Notes: generated by a model from the letters alone, not told the origin. DNA of 64,000 nt from an uncultured Granulosicoccaceae bacterium (GCA_938007995.1 CALLLW010000005.1:1-64000); one strand, 5' to 3'. Counted from the first letter of the stretch, positions 16,587-26,280 are shown. Numbers and translations are program-made.

Positions 16587-17012
16587 ATGTCTTTCACCAG
16601 GCTCGAACACTTCAATATCACCGTGCCAGACATTGACGCGGCGATTGGTTTTATCGGAATTATTGCTGCGGATTTTAAGGTTCGCAGGGATGAACTATCT
16701 GAACGAGGATATCGCTGGGTGCATATTGGCAATGAGCAATCTTACATCGCTTTGCAGGAGCCATATCCCGGTATTGAGTCAATGGCGCCGCTTGAGACTT
16801 ACAGAAATCTCGGAGTCAATCACATTGGCCTTGTCATTGAAGATGCGGCAAGAGTCGAGAAAAAGCTTCTTGCCAAAGGTTATAAGCCAAACGGGCCTAT
16901 GTTGGCTGAGCCGCATCGCAAACGGTTATATTTTTATGACAGAGCCGGTTTTGAGTGGGAGTTGGTAGAGTATCTGTCAGATAACTTCGACGAAAAATAT
17001 CACTACGAATAA
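16587..17012 (+). CDS. VOC (glyoxalase/dioxygenase-fold) family protein
   Basis: A 141-residue single-chain vicinal-oxygen-chelate protein with two beta-alpha-beta-beta-beta modules: LEHFNITVPDIDAAIGFI, YRNLGVNHIGLVIED and a C-terminal FYDRAGFEWELVEY. His near residue 8, His in NHIGLV and the Glu in WELVEY are candidate metal ligands. The reaction is unknown. It lies between the HAD phosphatase and def in a tight three-gene array. Confidence 0.8.
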   Translation: MSFTRLEHFNITVPDIDAAIGFIGIIAADFKVRRDELSERGYRWVHIGNEQSYIALQEPYPGIESMAPLETYRNLGVNHIGLVIEDAARVEKKLLAKGYKPNGPMLAEPHRKRLYFYDRAGFEWELVEYLSDNFDEKYHYE

Positions 17013-17016
17013 CACA

Positions 17017-17598
17017 ATGGCAACACTTGATATTATAGAAATTGGTCATCCGACTCTGCGTGAGATTGCAGAAGAAGTGCCGGTTGATCACATTAAATCT
17101 GCTGAGGTGCAGGACTTTATTGATGCATTGATCGCCACCAAACGTGCGGCGAACGGCGCTGGTATTGCTGCCAATCAGGTTGATAATATCTGGCGCATTT
17201 TTGTGGTAGAAGTAGTGAATAATCCGCGTTATCCGTATAAGCCGGAGTATCCCCTGTGTGTGTTGATCAATCCGGAAATTACCTACCTGACTGAAGATCG
17301 ATTTGAGAACTTTGAAGGTTGCCTGTCGATTCCCAATCTTCGTGGTGTGGTGCAGCGTTGCCCGGTGATCCGGGTCAATGGTTATAACCGTGATGCAGAG
17401 CCGGTTGAGTTTGAAGTGAAAGGCATTACCGCTGGTACATTTCAACATGAAGCTGATCATTTGAACGGTGTTCTGTTCACAGACAGATTGCTTGACCCGA
17501 GAAATCTGTGTACCCACGATGAATTCAACAAGCGCTATGAAGAGTCGTTTAAACAGGTCGTGCTGCAGGTTGAAAGCACCTACAATTCCAACTCATAA
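17017..17598 (+). CDS. def: peptide deformylase
   Basis: A 193-residue metalloenzyme that removes formyl groups from nascent N-termini. Motif 1 is GAGIAANQ (47-54), motif 2 is EGCLS with metal ligand Cys102, motif 3 is QHEADHLNG with His144, catalytic Glu145 and His148. The insertion after motif 1 (NNPRYPYKPEYP) and lack of the E. coli-type partner gene fmt suggest an additional or type II-like copy. It ends an array with the HAD and VOC genes. Confidence 0.93.
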   Translation: MATLDIIEIGHPTLREIAEEVPVDHIKSAEVQDFIDALIATKRAANGAGIAANQVDNIWRIFVVEVVNNPRYPYKPEYPLCVLINPEITYLTEDRFENFEGCLSIPNLRGVVQRCPVIRVNGYNRDAEPVEFEVKGITAGTFQHEADHLNGVLFTDRLLDPRNLCTHDEFNKRYEESFKQVVLQVESTYNSNS

Positions 17599-17742
17599 TT
17601 CATGTTTTTAATGGATGCACGCCGGTATTGTTTTCAGATGAGCAGACGCGTTATTGTAAATGAGTGATATCAGCACACTTGCGTCGGATCGATTTTACTA
17701 TGGCAGCTTTTTAACACGGCAGGTATTGTCATAAACTCTAAC

Positions 17743-18648
17743 GTGTCCGTGGTAGTGTTCGGTGCAATCAATGTTGATCTGCTGGCTACTGCCTCTGAGC
17801 CTGCAGCACAAGATGATTCAACGCCCGGCAGACTCAGCCATCATATTGGCGGGGTGGGGCACAATATCGCGCTTAACCTGCATCGGTTAGGTGTTGCTGT
17901 AAGCCTGGTTTCAGCGGTTGGAGACGATCAGTTCGGTGACGATATTCTGAGTCACCTGAAAGAGGTGGGTATTGACGGCGACAGTGTCTCTGTTGTGCCT
18001 CAATCTGCCAGTGCCAGTTATACCGCTATCCACAATAACAACGGTGATTTGTTGCACGCTATCGCTGACATGGATATTTTTGAAAAATTCGAGCTGCCCT
18101 CTGATCTGCCTTGGCAAAAATATATTCAGCAGCTGATTCAACAAGCCACTTGCGTGGTGGTTGATGCCAACCTGCCGCAGCAGACGCTTGCCGCAATTGC
18201 GGAGCATTGCGATGCAACCAGTCTTATTGCAGACGGTGTTTCGCAGGCAAAATGTACCAAGCTTAAAGCTATTTTGCCTGCGCTTTCTTTAATTAAGTTG
18301 AATCGTGCTGAAGCAACGATGCTTGGTCAGTGCAGCAACAGTGATGATCAACAGATCGTTGAAGCGATACATGAGTTGGGTGTGGAGCAGGTGCTGCTAA
18401 GTGCTGGTGAAGCAGGTGTTATGTTGTCTGCGGGTGGAATGCTGTACCGTGAAGAAGCATTGCGTGATGTTGATATCGTCTCAACCAGTGGCGCAGGAGA
18501 TGCGTTGTTAAGTGCTGTGATTGCAGCGAGGCTTGGCAATTTTGCGTTGCAGGAACAGTTGCAGTGGGGTGTACGTGCTGCAGCCCACACATTGTCTGTT
18601 TACCCGGCTTGTAGTGACAAGCTGAGTCGGCCCATAGTGCAAAGTTGA
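17743..18648 (+). CDS. psuK: PfkB-family kinase, probable pseudouridine kinase
   Basis: A 301-residue ribokinase-fold protein from a GTG. The first PfkB signature is GGVGHNIALNLHRLG and the second is STSGAGDALLSAV, with the catalytic Asp in GAGD. PfkB kinases act on many nucleosides and sugars. The reason to call it PsuK is that psuG follows 39 bases later, as in known pseudouridine-degradation operons: PsuK phosphorylates pseudouridine, and PsuG then splits pseudouridine 5'-phosphate into uracil and ribose 5-phosphate. Confidence 0.82.
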   Translation: MSVVVFGAINVDLLATASEPAAQDDSTPGRLSHHIGGVGHNIALNLHRLGVAVSLVSAVGDDQFGDDILSHLKEVGIDGDSVSVVPQSASASYTAIHNNNGDLLHAIADMDIFEKFELPSDLPWQKYIQQLIQQATCVVVDANLPQQTLAAIAEHCDATSLIADGVSQAKCTKLKAILPALSLIKLNRAEATMLGQCSNSDDQQIVEAIHELGVEQVLLSAGEAGVMLSAGGMLYREEALRDVDIVSTSGAGDALLSAVIAARLGNFALQEQLQWGVRAAAHTLSVYPACSDKLSRPIVQS

Positions 18649-18687
18649 GGCTGGCCCTTTGGCTTTTTATTTATTTAACAGGTTATT

Positions 18688-19623
18688 ATGACTCAGTCAG
18701 ATTCCAGTGGTTATATCGCCATCAGTGATGAGGTTGCAGCAGCTGTAGATGCAGCGCAGCCGGTTGTGGCGCTTGAATCCACCATCATCTCGCACGGCAT
18801 GCCCTATCCGCAGAATGTTGAAACTGCCTTGTTGGTTGAGGATACGGTCAGGAAAAATGGTGCAATACCCGCCACTATTGCGATCATGAACGGTCGTCTT
18901 TGTGCAGGGTTAACAGCAGAGCAAATTGAAACCATTGGTCAAACCGGCCAACGTGCCGTGAAAGTAAGCCGTCGCGATATTGCTTTTGTTCTGCAGGACT
19001 GTCGGCTGACCGGTTCAACAACGGTTGCGGCAACAATGTTTATCGCCTCAATGGCCGGCATAAAAGTTTTTGCAACCGGGGGAATTGGCGGTGTGCATCG
19101 CGGTGCAGAGACCACCATGGATATATCTGCCGATTTGTCAGAGCTGGCAAGGACTGACGTTGCTGTGGTTTGTGCCGGTGCCAAGTCGATACTCGATATT
19201 GGCCTGACCAGAGAATACCTGGAAACACAGGGTGTACCGGTGATCGGGTATCAAACCGATGTCTGGCCGGCTTTTTATACCCGTGAAACCGAGTTTGCGG
19301 TTGATTACCGGCATGATACGCCGGAAAAAATCGCAGACGTAATTTTGACCAGGCGTAAGCTGGGTCTTGACGGTGGTGTGGTTGTTTGTGTGCCGGTGCC
19401 AGAGGCCTATGCGATGGATCCGGTTAAGATTGATACTGCAATAGAAAACGCGCTCCACGAAATGGCTGAACTGGGGATCACTGGCAAAGAGACAACACCT
19501 TACCTATTACAGAAGATTGCAGAGATTACCGGTGGTGGTAGTTTGCAAACCAATATACAACTGGTGCTGAATAACGCCTCTGTGGCTGCACGATTGTCTG
19601 CTGCAATGAACAGCAATGCCTGA
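18688..19623 (+). CDS. psuG: pseudouridine-5'-phosphate glycosidase
   Basis: A 311-residue PsuG-family enzyme that breaks the C-C glycosidic bond of pseudouridine 5'-phosphate. It has VALESTIISHGMPYPQN with the catalytic Glu, KVSRRDI with the Schiff-base Lys, GSTTVAATM, FATGGIGGVHRGAE, GYQTDVWPAFY, and the C-terminal QTNIQLVLNNA with the conserved Asn. It is full length, cytoplasmic, and follows psuK. No dedicated pseudouridine transporter lies next to it; the convergent DMT exporter is not an obvious candidate. Confidence 0.95.
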   Translation: MTQSDSSGYIAISDEVAAAVDAAQPVVALESTIISHGMPYPQNVETALLVEDTVRKNGAIPATIAIMNGRLCAGLTAEQIETIGQTGQRAVKVSRRDIAFVLQDCRLTGSTTVAATMFIASMAGIKVFATGGIGGVHRGAETTMDISADLSELARTDVAVVCAGAKSILDIGLTREYLETQGVPVIGYQTDVWPAFYTRETEFAVDYRHDTPEKIADVILTRRKLGLDGGVVVCVPVPEAYAMDPVKIDTAIENALHEMAELGITGKETTPYLLQKIAEITGGGSLQTNIQLVLNNASVAARLSAAMNSNA

Positions 19624-19639
19624 CATGCCCGATATGGGG

Positions 19640-20569
19640 TTATTTCTTCCGTTCAGTCCAGACATTGCCGCGTGTGTGAATAGATGTTGATGTGACCGAC
19701 CGCCTGCCGGCGATCAGTTCCCGATAAAGCGTGAATAGTCCGGTGGCAATGACGACAGATGACCCGATGAGTGTGTAACTATCAGGGACTTCTGCAAATA
19801 TAAAGTAGCCCCCGCCGATTGCCCATAGCAAGCTGGTGTATCTGTAGGGCACCACATAGGCAATCTCGCCGGTGCGCATAGCCAGCACAAGAAATTGATA
19901 GCCGAAAAACAAAAAACAGGCAGCGAAAAAAAGCAGGCCAAGTTGACCGGAGCTAATGGTTTGCCAGTTGTTTTGCAGTGATGACAGCATCGCACCGACC
20001 AGACAAATCGATACAGCGGTAGCCAGCGACACAAGCAACGAAGGTAATTCTGTTGGCAGGCAGCGGGTAACCAGATCGCGACCAGCGGCAAACAATACCG
20101 AGATCACAATCAACATTGAAGCGGGATGAAAGCTGTCTGCACCGGGGCGGATAATAATCATGACACCGACAAAGCCAATGAATATCGCAATCCAGCGTCG
20201 CCAGCCGACCGGTTCTTTTAAAAACAGTGCAGCGCCGAGTGCTACCACCAGTGGCAGAGACTGCAGTATTGCCGAGATAGTTGAGAAAGGCAGGATAGTG
20301 AGTGCGGTGAGAAAAGATAAAGTTGCACCCACTTCCGCCGCCGAACGCATGGCGACCTTTGCAGTAAAGAGTTCACGGAAGCGGTTCAACACGCCATGTC
20401 TGAATGCAATGAGCGCAATCATAGTCGATAGAAAAATGCCTCGAACCGCCATGATTTGACCGGTGGGGATTTCGCCATCAAGAGACTTGATGAACAGATC
20501 ATTGATGGTGAAGCCGGCCATGGATAGCATCATGTATAGACTGGCGCGAATATTTGCTGAGACTGGCAT
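19640..20569 (-). CDS. DMT-superfamily (EamA) transporter
   Basis: A 309-residue inner-membrane protein with about ten transmembrane segments arranged as two EamA repeats: GQIMAVRGIFLSTMIAL and SAILQSLPLVVALGAALFL in the first, IAYVVPYRYTSLLWAIGGGYFIF in the second. Members export metabolites or amino acids. The substrate cannot be read from the sequence. It converges on psuG. Confidence 0.85.
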   Translation of the reverse strand: MPVSANIRASLYMMLSMAGFTINDLFIKSLDGEIPTGQIMAVRGIFLSTMIALIAFRHGVLNRFRELFTAKVAMRSAAEVGATLSFLTALTILPFSTISAILQSLPLVVALGAALFLKEPVGWRRWIAIFIGFVGVMIIIRPGADSFHPASMLIVISVLFAAGRDLVTRCLPTELPSLLVSLATAVSICLVGAMLSSLQNNWQTISSGQLGLLFFAACFLFFGYQFLVLAMRTGEIAYVVPYRYTSLLWAIGGGYFIFAEVPDSYTLIGSSVVIATGLFTLYRELIAGRRSVTSTSIHTRGNVWTERKK

Positions 20570-20652
20570 TGGCGGATGGTAGCAGCTATCTGCAAATGCA
20601 ACGGATTATTTTCAGCTGTCTGTCGTAGTAGCTGTTTTAGTCGCATTGGGAG

Positions 20653-21504
20653 TCAGATAATCTCCATCACAATAGATGCATGGTCACTGAGCGCTTCACG
20701 TCTTATTGAAGTATCACCACCCCAGATATAGTCAAATCGCTTCAGCCTATGATGCAGTGACGGATGCAGAAAAGCCTGGTCGAGTCTGAAGCCATTGCGT
20801 CCATTCGGTGAGTACCAGGTGTAATCTCTGCGGTTGCCGTGCAGCAATCGATAGGCGTCCTGCCAAGCCAGTTGATTCATTTTTTTAATCCACTGGTCTT
20901 CGATTTTGTTAAATGCCGGTGACTCTTCATCAATTTCAATACAACCGGAATTAGTGTCACCCATAATAATTGCAGGCGGGCCGCGCCAATGGCTGATTGT
21001 GTCTATAACGGAATCAAGAAACGGATATTTATATCCGCTTGAACGGTTCGGTACATGTACGGCGATGACTGCAACAGGCTGTGGGGACGACACATTGACA
21101 TGCAGCCAGCGGCGCGGGTTTTCTGGTGCGTGTTTCAGATTAACGGTTCTAAGTGGCCATCGTGATGCCACCAGCAGTGAGTTGACAGCCGGGTTTTGCA
21201 GATCGACGGTGGTGCGCTGAAATGTGAATCCGCTTTCATATAAACGCTTTGCAATCCATTGACTTGCCTCTGTACCACGAAACTCCGACAGTGCAACGAT
21301 ATCCGCCTGCCAGTCATCTATCTGTTTGACAATACCTTCAGCGCGCTTGCCACCACCGGCACGTATGTTCCAGGAGACTAATTTCACTTGCTTGTGCCGT
21401 GTGGTAACCAAGGGAGGCTGGTGATTATTGATTGCAGTTGAGCTGTGCTTCTTTGTACCATGACCGCGTACCGCAGGTTTACCGGCCAAATGTTTACCGG
21501 CCAA
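20653..21504 (-). CDS. endonuclease/exonuclease/phosphatase-family protein
   Basis: An EEP-superfamily hydrolase of up to 283 residues: LVSWNIRAGGGKR (metal Asn), ALSEFRG (metal Glu), AVHVPNRS, IIMGDTNSG (Asp/Asn pair), FRLDQAFLH and a C-terminal LSDHASIV with the catalytic Asp-His. All active-site positions appear present. It may cut DNA or a phosphodiester. There is no signal peptide or exonuclease III-specific loop. The N-terminal 40 residues are basic, encoded partly by 15-bp repeats, and may not be translated; a GTG at 21387 directly before the conserved core is an alternative start. Confidence 0.75.
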   Translation of the reverse strand: MAGKHLAGKPAVRGHGTKKHSSTAINNHQPPLVTTRHKQVKLVSWNIRAGGGKRAEGIVKQIDDWQADIVALSEFRGTEASQWIAKRLYESGFTFQRTTVDLQNPAVNSLLVASRWPLRTVNLKHAPENPRRWLHVNVSSPQPVAVIAVHVPNRSSGYKYPFLDSVIDTISHWRGPPAIIMGDTNSGCIEIDEESPAFNKIEDQWIKKMNQLAWQDAYRLLHGNRRDYTWYSPNGRNGFRLDQAFLHPSLHHRLKRFDYIWGGDTSIRREALSDHASIVMEII

Positions 21505-21514
21505 AAGTTTACCG
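21477..21514. repeat. 15-bp tandem repeat at the EEP gene 5' end
   Basis: GTTTACCGGCCAAAT occurs at 21477-21491 and, with one change, at 21492-21506, followed by half a copy. It lies across the upstream edge of the EEP gene, encoding AGKHLAGKP if the long start is used. Confidence 0.8.
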
Positions 21515-21564
21515 ATAAGTGACGAAGGCCGGTATCAGCTAACACACTATTGAACACAGGCACA

Positions 21565-22035
21565 ATGCAGGAAAACAAGAGTATAACCGGTGGTTGTCAG
21601 TGTGGTGCTGTGCGTTATGCGTTGGCTGAGCCGCCGCGTCTGGTGTACACCTGTCATTGTTCTGTCTGCCGTCGGGTTTCGAGTAGTGCTTTTAATGTGT
21701 CCTGTATCATTGATGCAGATCTGATAACTATTGAACAGGGCCAGCTTGCCCGTGTTGACTGGCTGGTGGGTAACGGCACAAAGCGATTCGGTGAATACTG
21801 TGCCGACTGCGGGGTTCGAATACGTCACGGCAGCGAGCCTTTTAAAGGCCATTATTCAATTCGCGGTGGCACACTTGACGATCAAAGATATGCCGTGCCG
21901 GTCGCACATATCTGGTTGTCTGAAGCCGTCGAGTGGTTTGTACCAACGGCGGGTAGTCTTTGTTATGACACGCAGCCGCCTGATTACACCGAGATGGAAG
22001 AGCTTTACAAAAAGCTGTTTGGCGGCTGCAAATAG
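21565..22035 (+). CDS. GFA-family (formaldehyde-activating-like) zinc protein
   Basis: A 156-residue GFA/CENP-V fold protein. The zinc cysteines are in GGCQCGAVRY near the start, TCHCSVCRRVSSSAF and EYCADCGVRI. A TTG five codons earlier (21550) is possible, but the ATG at 21565 begins at the family's usual distance from GGCQCG. The founding member binds glutathione-formaldehyde, but most members have no known reaction. It lies 29 bases before the DMSP lyase gene on the same strand, so they may form an operon. Confidence 0.82.
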   Translation: MQENKSITGGCQCGAVRYALAEPPRLVYTCHCSVCRRVSSSAFNVSCIIDADLITIEQGQLARVDWLVGNGTKRFGEYCADCGVRIRHGSEPFKGHYSIRGGTLDDQRYAVPVAHIWLSEAVEWFVPTAGSLCYDTQPPDYTEMEELYKKLFGGCK

Positions 22036-22064
22036 TATTTCTAATAAGAGAATAGAATAATCAT

Positions 22065-22661
22065 ATGTGGTACGAATTGTTTGAAGAACTGGCTTCTGTG
22101 TTTGAAGGTGATCGAGAGATCGAGGTGCAGGCACAGCGTGAGTTATTGTCAGCCGCCAGCGTGGCGGGTAAGACAGACACCGGGCAAACCAAACCCGTGG
22201 GTATGCCGGAATCAATCGTTGAGGTCATGGCGGCTTCAGACGCACACCCCATTTGCCGTCTGATTGGTCAACTGCCTGTCAAATGGACGCCGCCGCAAAC
22301 CAGTAGTGATCCGCTTTATGTTAAACACAGTCTGGCCAAAGCACATGTAGAGTTGATGGGTCCGACCGGACTGGTGCCGTCGGATTCCATTCGCGTTGGT
22401 TTGTATGGTATGACGCCCGGTGCTGAGTATGGCGTGCGAACTCATCCGGCTGAGGAAATTTATATCATGCTGGCCGGGCAGGTCGACTGGATGCGCGGCA
22501 ATGATGCTTATCTGCCGCATGGTGCAGGTGACCGTTCGTATCATCCGTCGATGCTTCCACATGCCAATCGCACCGGTGATAAAGCCTTTATGTCGGTGTA
22601 TGTCTGGTATGGCGATATTTCCACAGACCAATATGCCTACAGTGGTGTGCCTGCCAGTTGA
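22065..22661 (+). CDS. dddL: probable dimethylsulfoniopropionate lyase (DddL-like cupin)
   Basis: A 198-residue protein whose C-terminal ~100 residues form a cupin of the DMSP-lyase family: SIRVGLYGMTPGAEYG, then RTHPAEEIYIMLAGQVDW with metal ligand His127, Glu131 and Tyr133, and a second motif with His166 (PHANRT), then VYVWYGDIST. These residues match the known DddL/DddQ/DddW/DddK metal site. Such enzymes cleave algal DMSP into acrylate and dimethyl sulfide in the cytoplasm. No acrylate-utilisation genes (acuN/acuK, prpE) or DMSP transporter are adjacent. DddL is the closest guess. Other cupin lyases are possible. Confidence 0.72.
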   Translation: MWYELFEELASVFEGDREIEVQAQRELLSAASVAGKTDTGQTKPVGMPESIVEVMAASDAHPICRLIGQLPVKWTPPQTSSDPLYVKHSLAKAHVELMGPTGLVPSDSIRVGLYGMTPGAEYGVRTHPAEEIYIMLAGQVDWMRGNDAYLPHGAGDRSYHPSMLPHANRTGDKAFMSVYVWYGDISTDQYAYSGVPAS

Positions 22662-23064
22662 TTGATGGGTAGTTTGCGTCTGTGAATGATTTTTAGTTGA
22701 TACGATTATTTTCAACCATGGCGTAATCAGCGCCTGCTATAATCGTGTAATTAAGTGCCGCTTTTACTATCGTCTGCCGCTCTTCCCGGGCTGGCTGTGT
22801 GTTTGGTTGATTAAGTCTATGGTGTTATGAGGCGTCTGTCCGCCTGCCAGCCTGCACGCCGGCCAGAAAACAAGCTACCACTCAGGCCATCACTTAGGCC
22901 CTGCATTCAGATCTTCTGAACCGGATCTGTCAATTTATTCACCCTTATTACAGAATCAATATTTTGAATAACTTTCATGAATCACTGTCATTCAGGCGGT
23001 GGGTTGATGCACCGATCCTTGCTCTAACTCAAGCACTTATACTGCTTATCAATGGAGAAAATCT
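22662..23064 (+). promoter_or_regulatory. 403-bp region upstream of sulP, with perfect -10 box
   Basis: TATAAT at 22738-22743 is a perfect -10, but the best -35 match (TTCAAC at 22711) has too long a spacing. If used, it would give a leader of more than 300 bases before the SulP gene. I found no riboswitch signature in it. A GGAG about eight bases before the GTG at 23065 is the ribosome site. No gene is visible here. Confidence 0.4.
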
Positions 23065-24555
23065 GTGAGGGCTGATTTTCTGACAGAGTTAAAAAGAGAG
23101 TGGTTCGGCAATGTACGGGCGGATTTACTGGCTGGTCTGGTGGTGGCCCTTGCACTGATTCCGGAAGCTATCGCATTTTCAATCATTGCCGGTGTTGATC
23201 CCAAAGTGGGTTTGTACGCGTCGTTTTCGATTGCAGTGCTGGTGGCTATTACCGGCGGCCGGCCGGGGATGATATCTGCGGCCACTGCGGCCACAGCGGT
23301 GTTAATGGTCACGCTGGTTAAGGAGTACGGCTTGCAGTACCTGCTGGCAGCTACCGTGCTGGCGGGCATACTACAGATCATTGCCGGGCTGCTGAAGCTT
23401 GGCTTTGTGATGCGATTTGTATCGCGCTCTGTGATGACTGGTTTTGTTAATGCGCTGGCAATTTTGATCTTTATGGCACAGCTGCCTGAACTGATTAATG
23501 TGCCACCACTGACTTATCTGATGATTGCGGCGGGCCTGGGTATTATCTATTTGCTGCCGAGGGTGACCAATGCCGTGCCATCACCGCTGGTTTGTATCAT
23601 TGTGCTGACCACTATTACTATCGCGCTCGGGCTGGATCTGCGCACAGTGGGTGATATGGGAGAGTTACCATCGACCTTGCCGATCTTCCTGTTACCGGAT
23701 ATCCCGCTGACCTTCGAAACTTTGAAAATTATTTTTCCTTATTCTGTAGCAGTCGCGGCAGTCGGCTTGCTGGAGTCATTGATGACCGCATCGATTGTTG
23801 ATGAACTGACGGATACTCGTAGTGACAAAAATCGCGAGTGTATCGGTCAGGGTATTGGCAATACGGTCACGGGCTTTATTGGTGGTATGGCAGGCTGCGC
23901 GATGATCGGGCAATCGATTATTAATGTTAAGTCTGGCGGGCGAGGTCGCTTGTCGACCTTCTGTGCCGGAATATTCCTGCTGATCATGATCGTTTTTCTT
24001 GGAGAGTGGGTGAAGCAAATTCCAATGGCGGCACTCGTTGCTATTATGATTATGGTGTCGATTGGAACCTTCAGCTGGTCATCGATTAAAAATCTGCGCG
24101 AGCATCCGCGCAGCTCGTCGATTGTGATGCTGGCTACGGTTATTGTGGTGGTCGCAACCCACAATCTCGCCATCGGTGTATTGGTTGGTGTGATGTTCTC
24201 GGGGATTTTCTTTGCCTGGAAGATTTCGCGCTTGTTTCGGGTTACGTCAACTGCGACTGCTGATGGTACCCAGCGCACTTATCGGATTGAAGGGCAGTTG
24301 TTTTTTGCCTCAGTTGAAGCGTTCAACAACTCGTTTGACTTTAAAGAGTCGCTGGATAAGGTCATTATTGATGTATCCAACGCACATATCTGGGATATCT
24401 CCAGTGTTACCGCTATCGATACGGTAGTATTAAAGTTTCGGCGCGAGGGGGCTGAGGTGGAGATTGTCGGGATGAATGAAGCCAGTGAAACGCTGGTAGA
24501 GAAGCTTGGCGAGTTTGATAAACCGGGAGCGCTTGAACGCTTGATAGGGCATTGA
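23065..24555 (+). CDS. SulP-family anion transporter with STAS domain
   Basis: A 496-residue inner-membrane transporter from a GTG. The SulP signature region is [32 protein letters not shown] near residue 22, with about 12-14 transmembrane segments to residue 390. A C-terminal STAS domain follows ([36 protein letters not shown]). Members carry sulfate, bicarbonate or other anions. The substrate cannot be fixed from sequence. The next gene, a universal stress protein, starts two bases after its stop codon, a pairing seen for other SulP proteins. Confidence 0.9.
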   Translation: MRADFLTELKREWFGNVRADLLAGLVVALALIPEAIAFSIIAGVDPKVGLYASFSIAVLVAITGGRPGMISAATAATAVLMVTLVKEYGLQYLLAATVLAGILQIIAGLLKLGFVMRFVSRSVMTGFVNALAILIFMAQLPELINVPPLTYLMIAAGLGIIYLLPRVTNAVPSPLVCIIVLTTITIALGLDLRTVGDMGELPSTLPIFLLPDIPLTFETLKIIFPYSVAVAAVGLLESLMTASIVDELTDTRSDKNRECIGQGIGNTVTGFIGGMAGCAMIGQSIINVKSGGRGRLSTFCAGIFLLIMIVFLGEWVKQIPMAALVAIMIMVSIGTFSWSSIKNLREHPRSSSIVMLATVIVVVATHNLAIGVLVGVMFSGIFFAWKISRLFRVTSTATADGTQRTYRIEGQLFFASVEAFNNSFDFKESLDKVIIDVSNAHIWDISSVTAIDTVVLKFRREGAEVEIVGMNEASETLVEKLGEFDKPGALERLIGH

Positions 24556-24557
24556 TC

Positions 24558-25412
24558 ATGAATAGAATCATCGCACTGATAGACGGTTCGGCCTATGCGC
24601 AAAGCGTTTGTGACCATGCTGGCTGGGTTGCCTCTTTTGGCGATTCCTCACTGATGCTTCTGCATGTGTTAGGGCGTCGCGATGCCGCCACTGAAAATAC
24701 TGATCTCAGTGGTAGTATTGGATTGGGTGCACGCAGCGCACTGCTGGAAGAACTGGCAGAGCTTGATGGTCAGAAAGCCAGGCTGGTCAACAAGCGTGGT
24801 CGTGCAATTCTGGAAGATGCCCAGGCCCGAGCTGCGAAGATGGGCGCTGAAAATATCACCGCCATGCTGCGCCACGGTCAGCTGGTAGCGACCATGGAAG
24901 AGCTTGAGGATGATGCTGATCTGATCGTCATTGGCAAACGCGGTGAACAGTCGCACCTGAACATGGAGCATCTCGGTTCCAATCTTGAGCGTGTGGTTCG
25001 TTCAACAAAAAAACCGGTGCTGGTTGTATCCAGAGAATTCAAACCAATCAACAAAGTGCTTATTGCGTTTGATGGTGGCTCCAGTGCAATTAAGGCAGTT
25101 GAGTATATTGTCGGCAGTGAGTTGTTTCGCGGCACAGAGTTGCAGTTGATACAGGTGGGTAGTGAATCGAATCTGAACTGCAAGCCGTTATGGGGTGCTG
25201 TTGCTGCGCTGCGTGAAGCGGGCTTTAATACAGAGTCTGAGGTGATTGCGGGTCAGCCTGATAAAATTATTGCAGATGCTGTTGAAAGCAAACAGTTTGA
25301 TATGCTGGTGATGGGGGCTTACGGTCACTCAAGAATACGCAATTTGATTATCGGTTCTACAACCACACAAATGATAGGTGCCTGCAAGGTGCCGATTGTG
25401 TTGTTTCGTTAG
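24558..25412 (+). CDS. tandem universal stress protein
   Basis: 284 residues in two UspA domains. The second ends with the ATP-binding signature VMGAYGHSRIRNLIIGSTT (G-x2-G-x9-G-S/T). The first has the degenerate form VIGKRGEQSHLNMEHLGSN. It probably binds ATP and acts as a cytoplasmic stress or transporter-regulating protein. Coupling to the SulP gene (a TTG at 24552 even overlaps the stop) suggests it serves that transporter, which is inference. Confidence 0.87.
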   Translation: MNRIIALIDGSAYAQSVCDHAGWVASFGDSSLMLLHVLGRRDAATENTDLSGSIGLGARSALLEELAELDGQKARLVNKRGRAILEDAQARAAKMGAENITAMLRHGQLVATMEELEDDADLIVIGKRGEQSHLNMEHLGSNLERVVRSTKKPVLVVSREFKPINKVLIAFDGGSSAIKAVEYIVGSELFRGTELQLIQVGSESNLNCKPLWGAVAALREAGFNTESEVIAGQPDKIIADAVESKQFDMLVMGAYGHSRIRNLIIGSTTTQMIGACKVPIVLFR

Positions 25413-25426
25413 CAATAAATCTGCGT

Positions 25427-26188
25427 TTAATCTTTAAGCAATTCAGGGCTCCACTCAGCCGGTGAATCCTGTATCAATCCGCGTGCAGTACCTGTAGTTG
25501 CCAGATAGGCATTGATGGCTGATTGTACTTCTCTTTCACCACGGGCCGAGTGTTCAACTGCAGCCAACAGGGGCAGTACCGCTGAAGGCAGAATGTAAGT
25601 CAGGTTTGCTGAGTAATTACTCGGTGCCTCACCGGGTGCAGGCTTTTCTACAATTTCCCTGATCGGCGCTTGATCAATAGATTTTGCTGCGGCAAAACGA
25701 ATACTGCTGCGGGATGAAAGTTCTTCTTCCGGTACCTGTTTGATACTCACTGCAATGTCTTCGTTATTGTTTAAGTAGAACGATAAAAAATCCGGTAAGT
25801 AGGATGCGGGAAGCAGATAATCGGTGGCGGTCATTAAAAACGGTTCATTGATTATGCTATGCAGCATTTCATTATCTTTGCTCTGTGCGAATACCGCCTC
25901 AAGTGCCGAGGCTGTGCCATCGAGTTCTGCCTGACGCACCGTGGTGCAACTTATGCCGAAGCGTGACTCTACCTGACTTGCATAGTCTTCCAGTTGATCT
26001 GCCAGATGATGTACGATCAGAACAGTATTTTTTATACTGGTTCGTGCCAGACTGTTGAAGTATAAATCCAGCGTTGGTACACCATTGACCGGCAGTAGGG
26101 GTTTGGGCGTTTTATTAGTGTAGGGACGAAGTCGCTTGCCTCTGCCTGCGGCCAGCAGCACCGCGCCTGTGATTGGTTTTTTTGTCAT
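25427..26188 (-). CDS. sugar-phosphate nucleotidyltransferase
   Basis: A 253-residue NTP_transferase-family enzyme. The nucleotide-binding signature LAAGRGKRLRPYTNKTPKPLLPV is at residues 12-34 and a metal-binding TATDYLLPA sits near the middle. It lacks the C-terminal left-handed helix of acetyltransferase fusions. It joins a nucleoside triphosphate to a sugar 1-phosphate, but the sugar is unknown. Divergent from the galactoside operon, it could supply a nucleotide sugar for the Leloir cycle (a GalU-like role), but it is shorter than GalU and that assignment is inferred only from location. Confidence 0.75.
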   Translation of the reverse strand: MTKKPITGAVLLAAGRGKRLRPYTNKTPKPLLPVNGVPTLDLYFNSLARTSIKNTVLIVHHLADQLEDYASQVESRFGISCTTVRQAELDGTASALEAVFAQSKDNEMLHSIINEPFLMTATDYLLPASYLPDFLSFYLNNNEDIAVSIKQVPEEELSSRSSIRFAAAKSIDQAPIREIVEKPAPGEAPSNYSANLTYILPSAVLPLLAAVEHSARGEREVQSAINAYLATTGTARGLIQDSPAEWSPELLKD

Positions 26189-26280
26189 TTATTAAGTCAC
26201 AGGATTTGCAGGATCAGCGGAAGCCAGTTGGCAATATTGAGTGATGCCAGGGTTGCTCTGCTAGCTGCCTTGGTCAAAAT

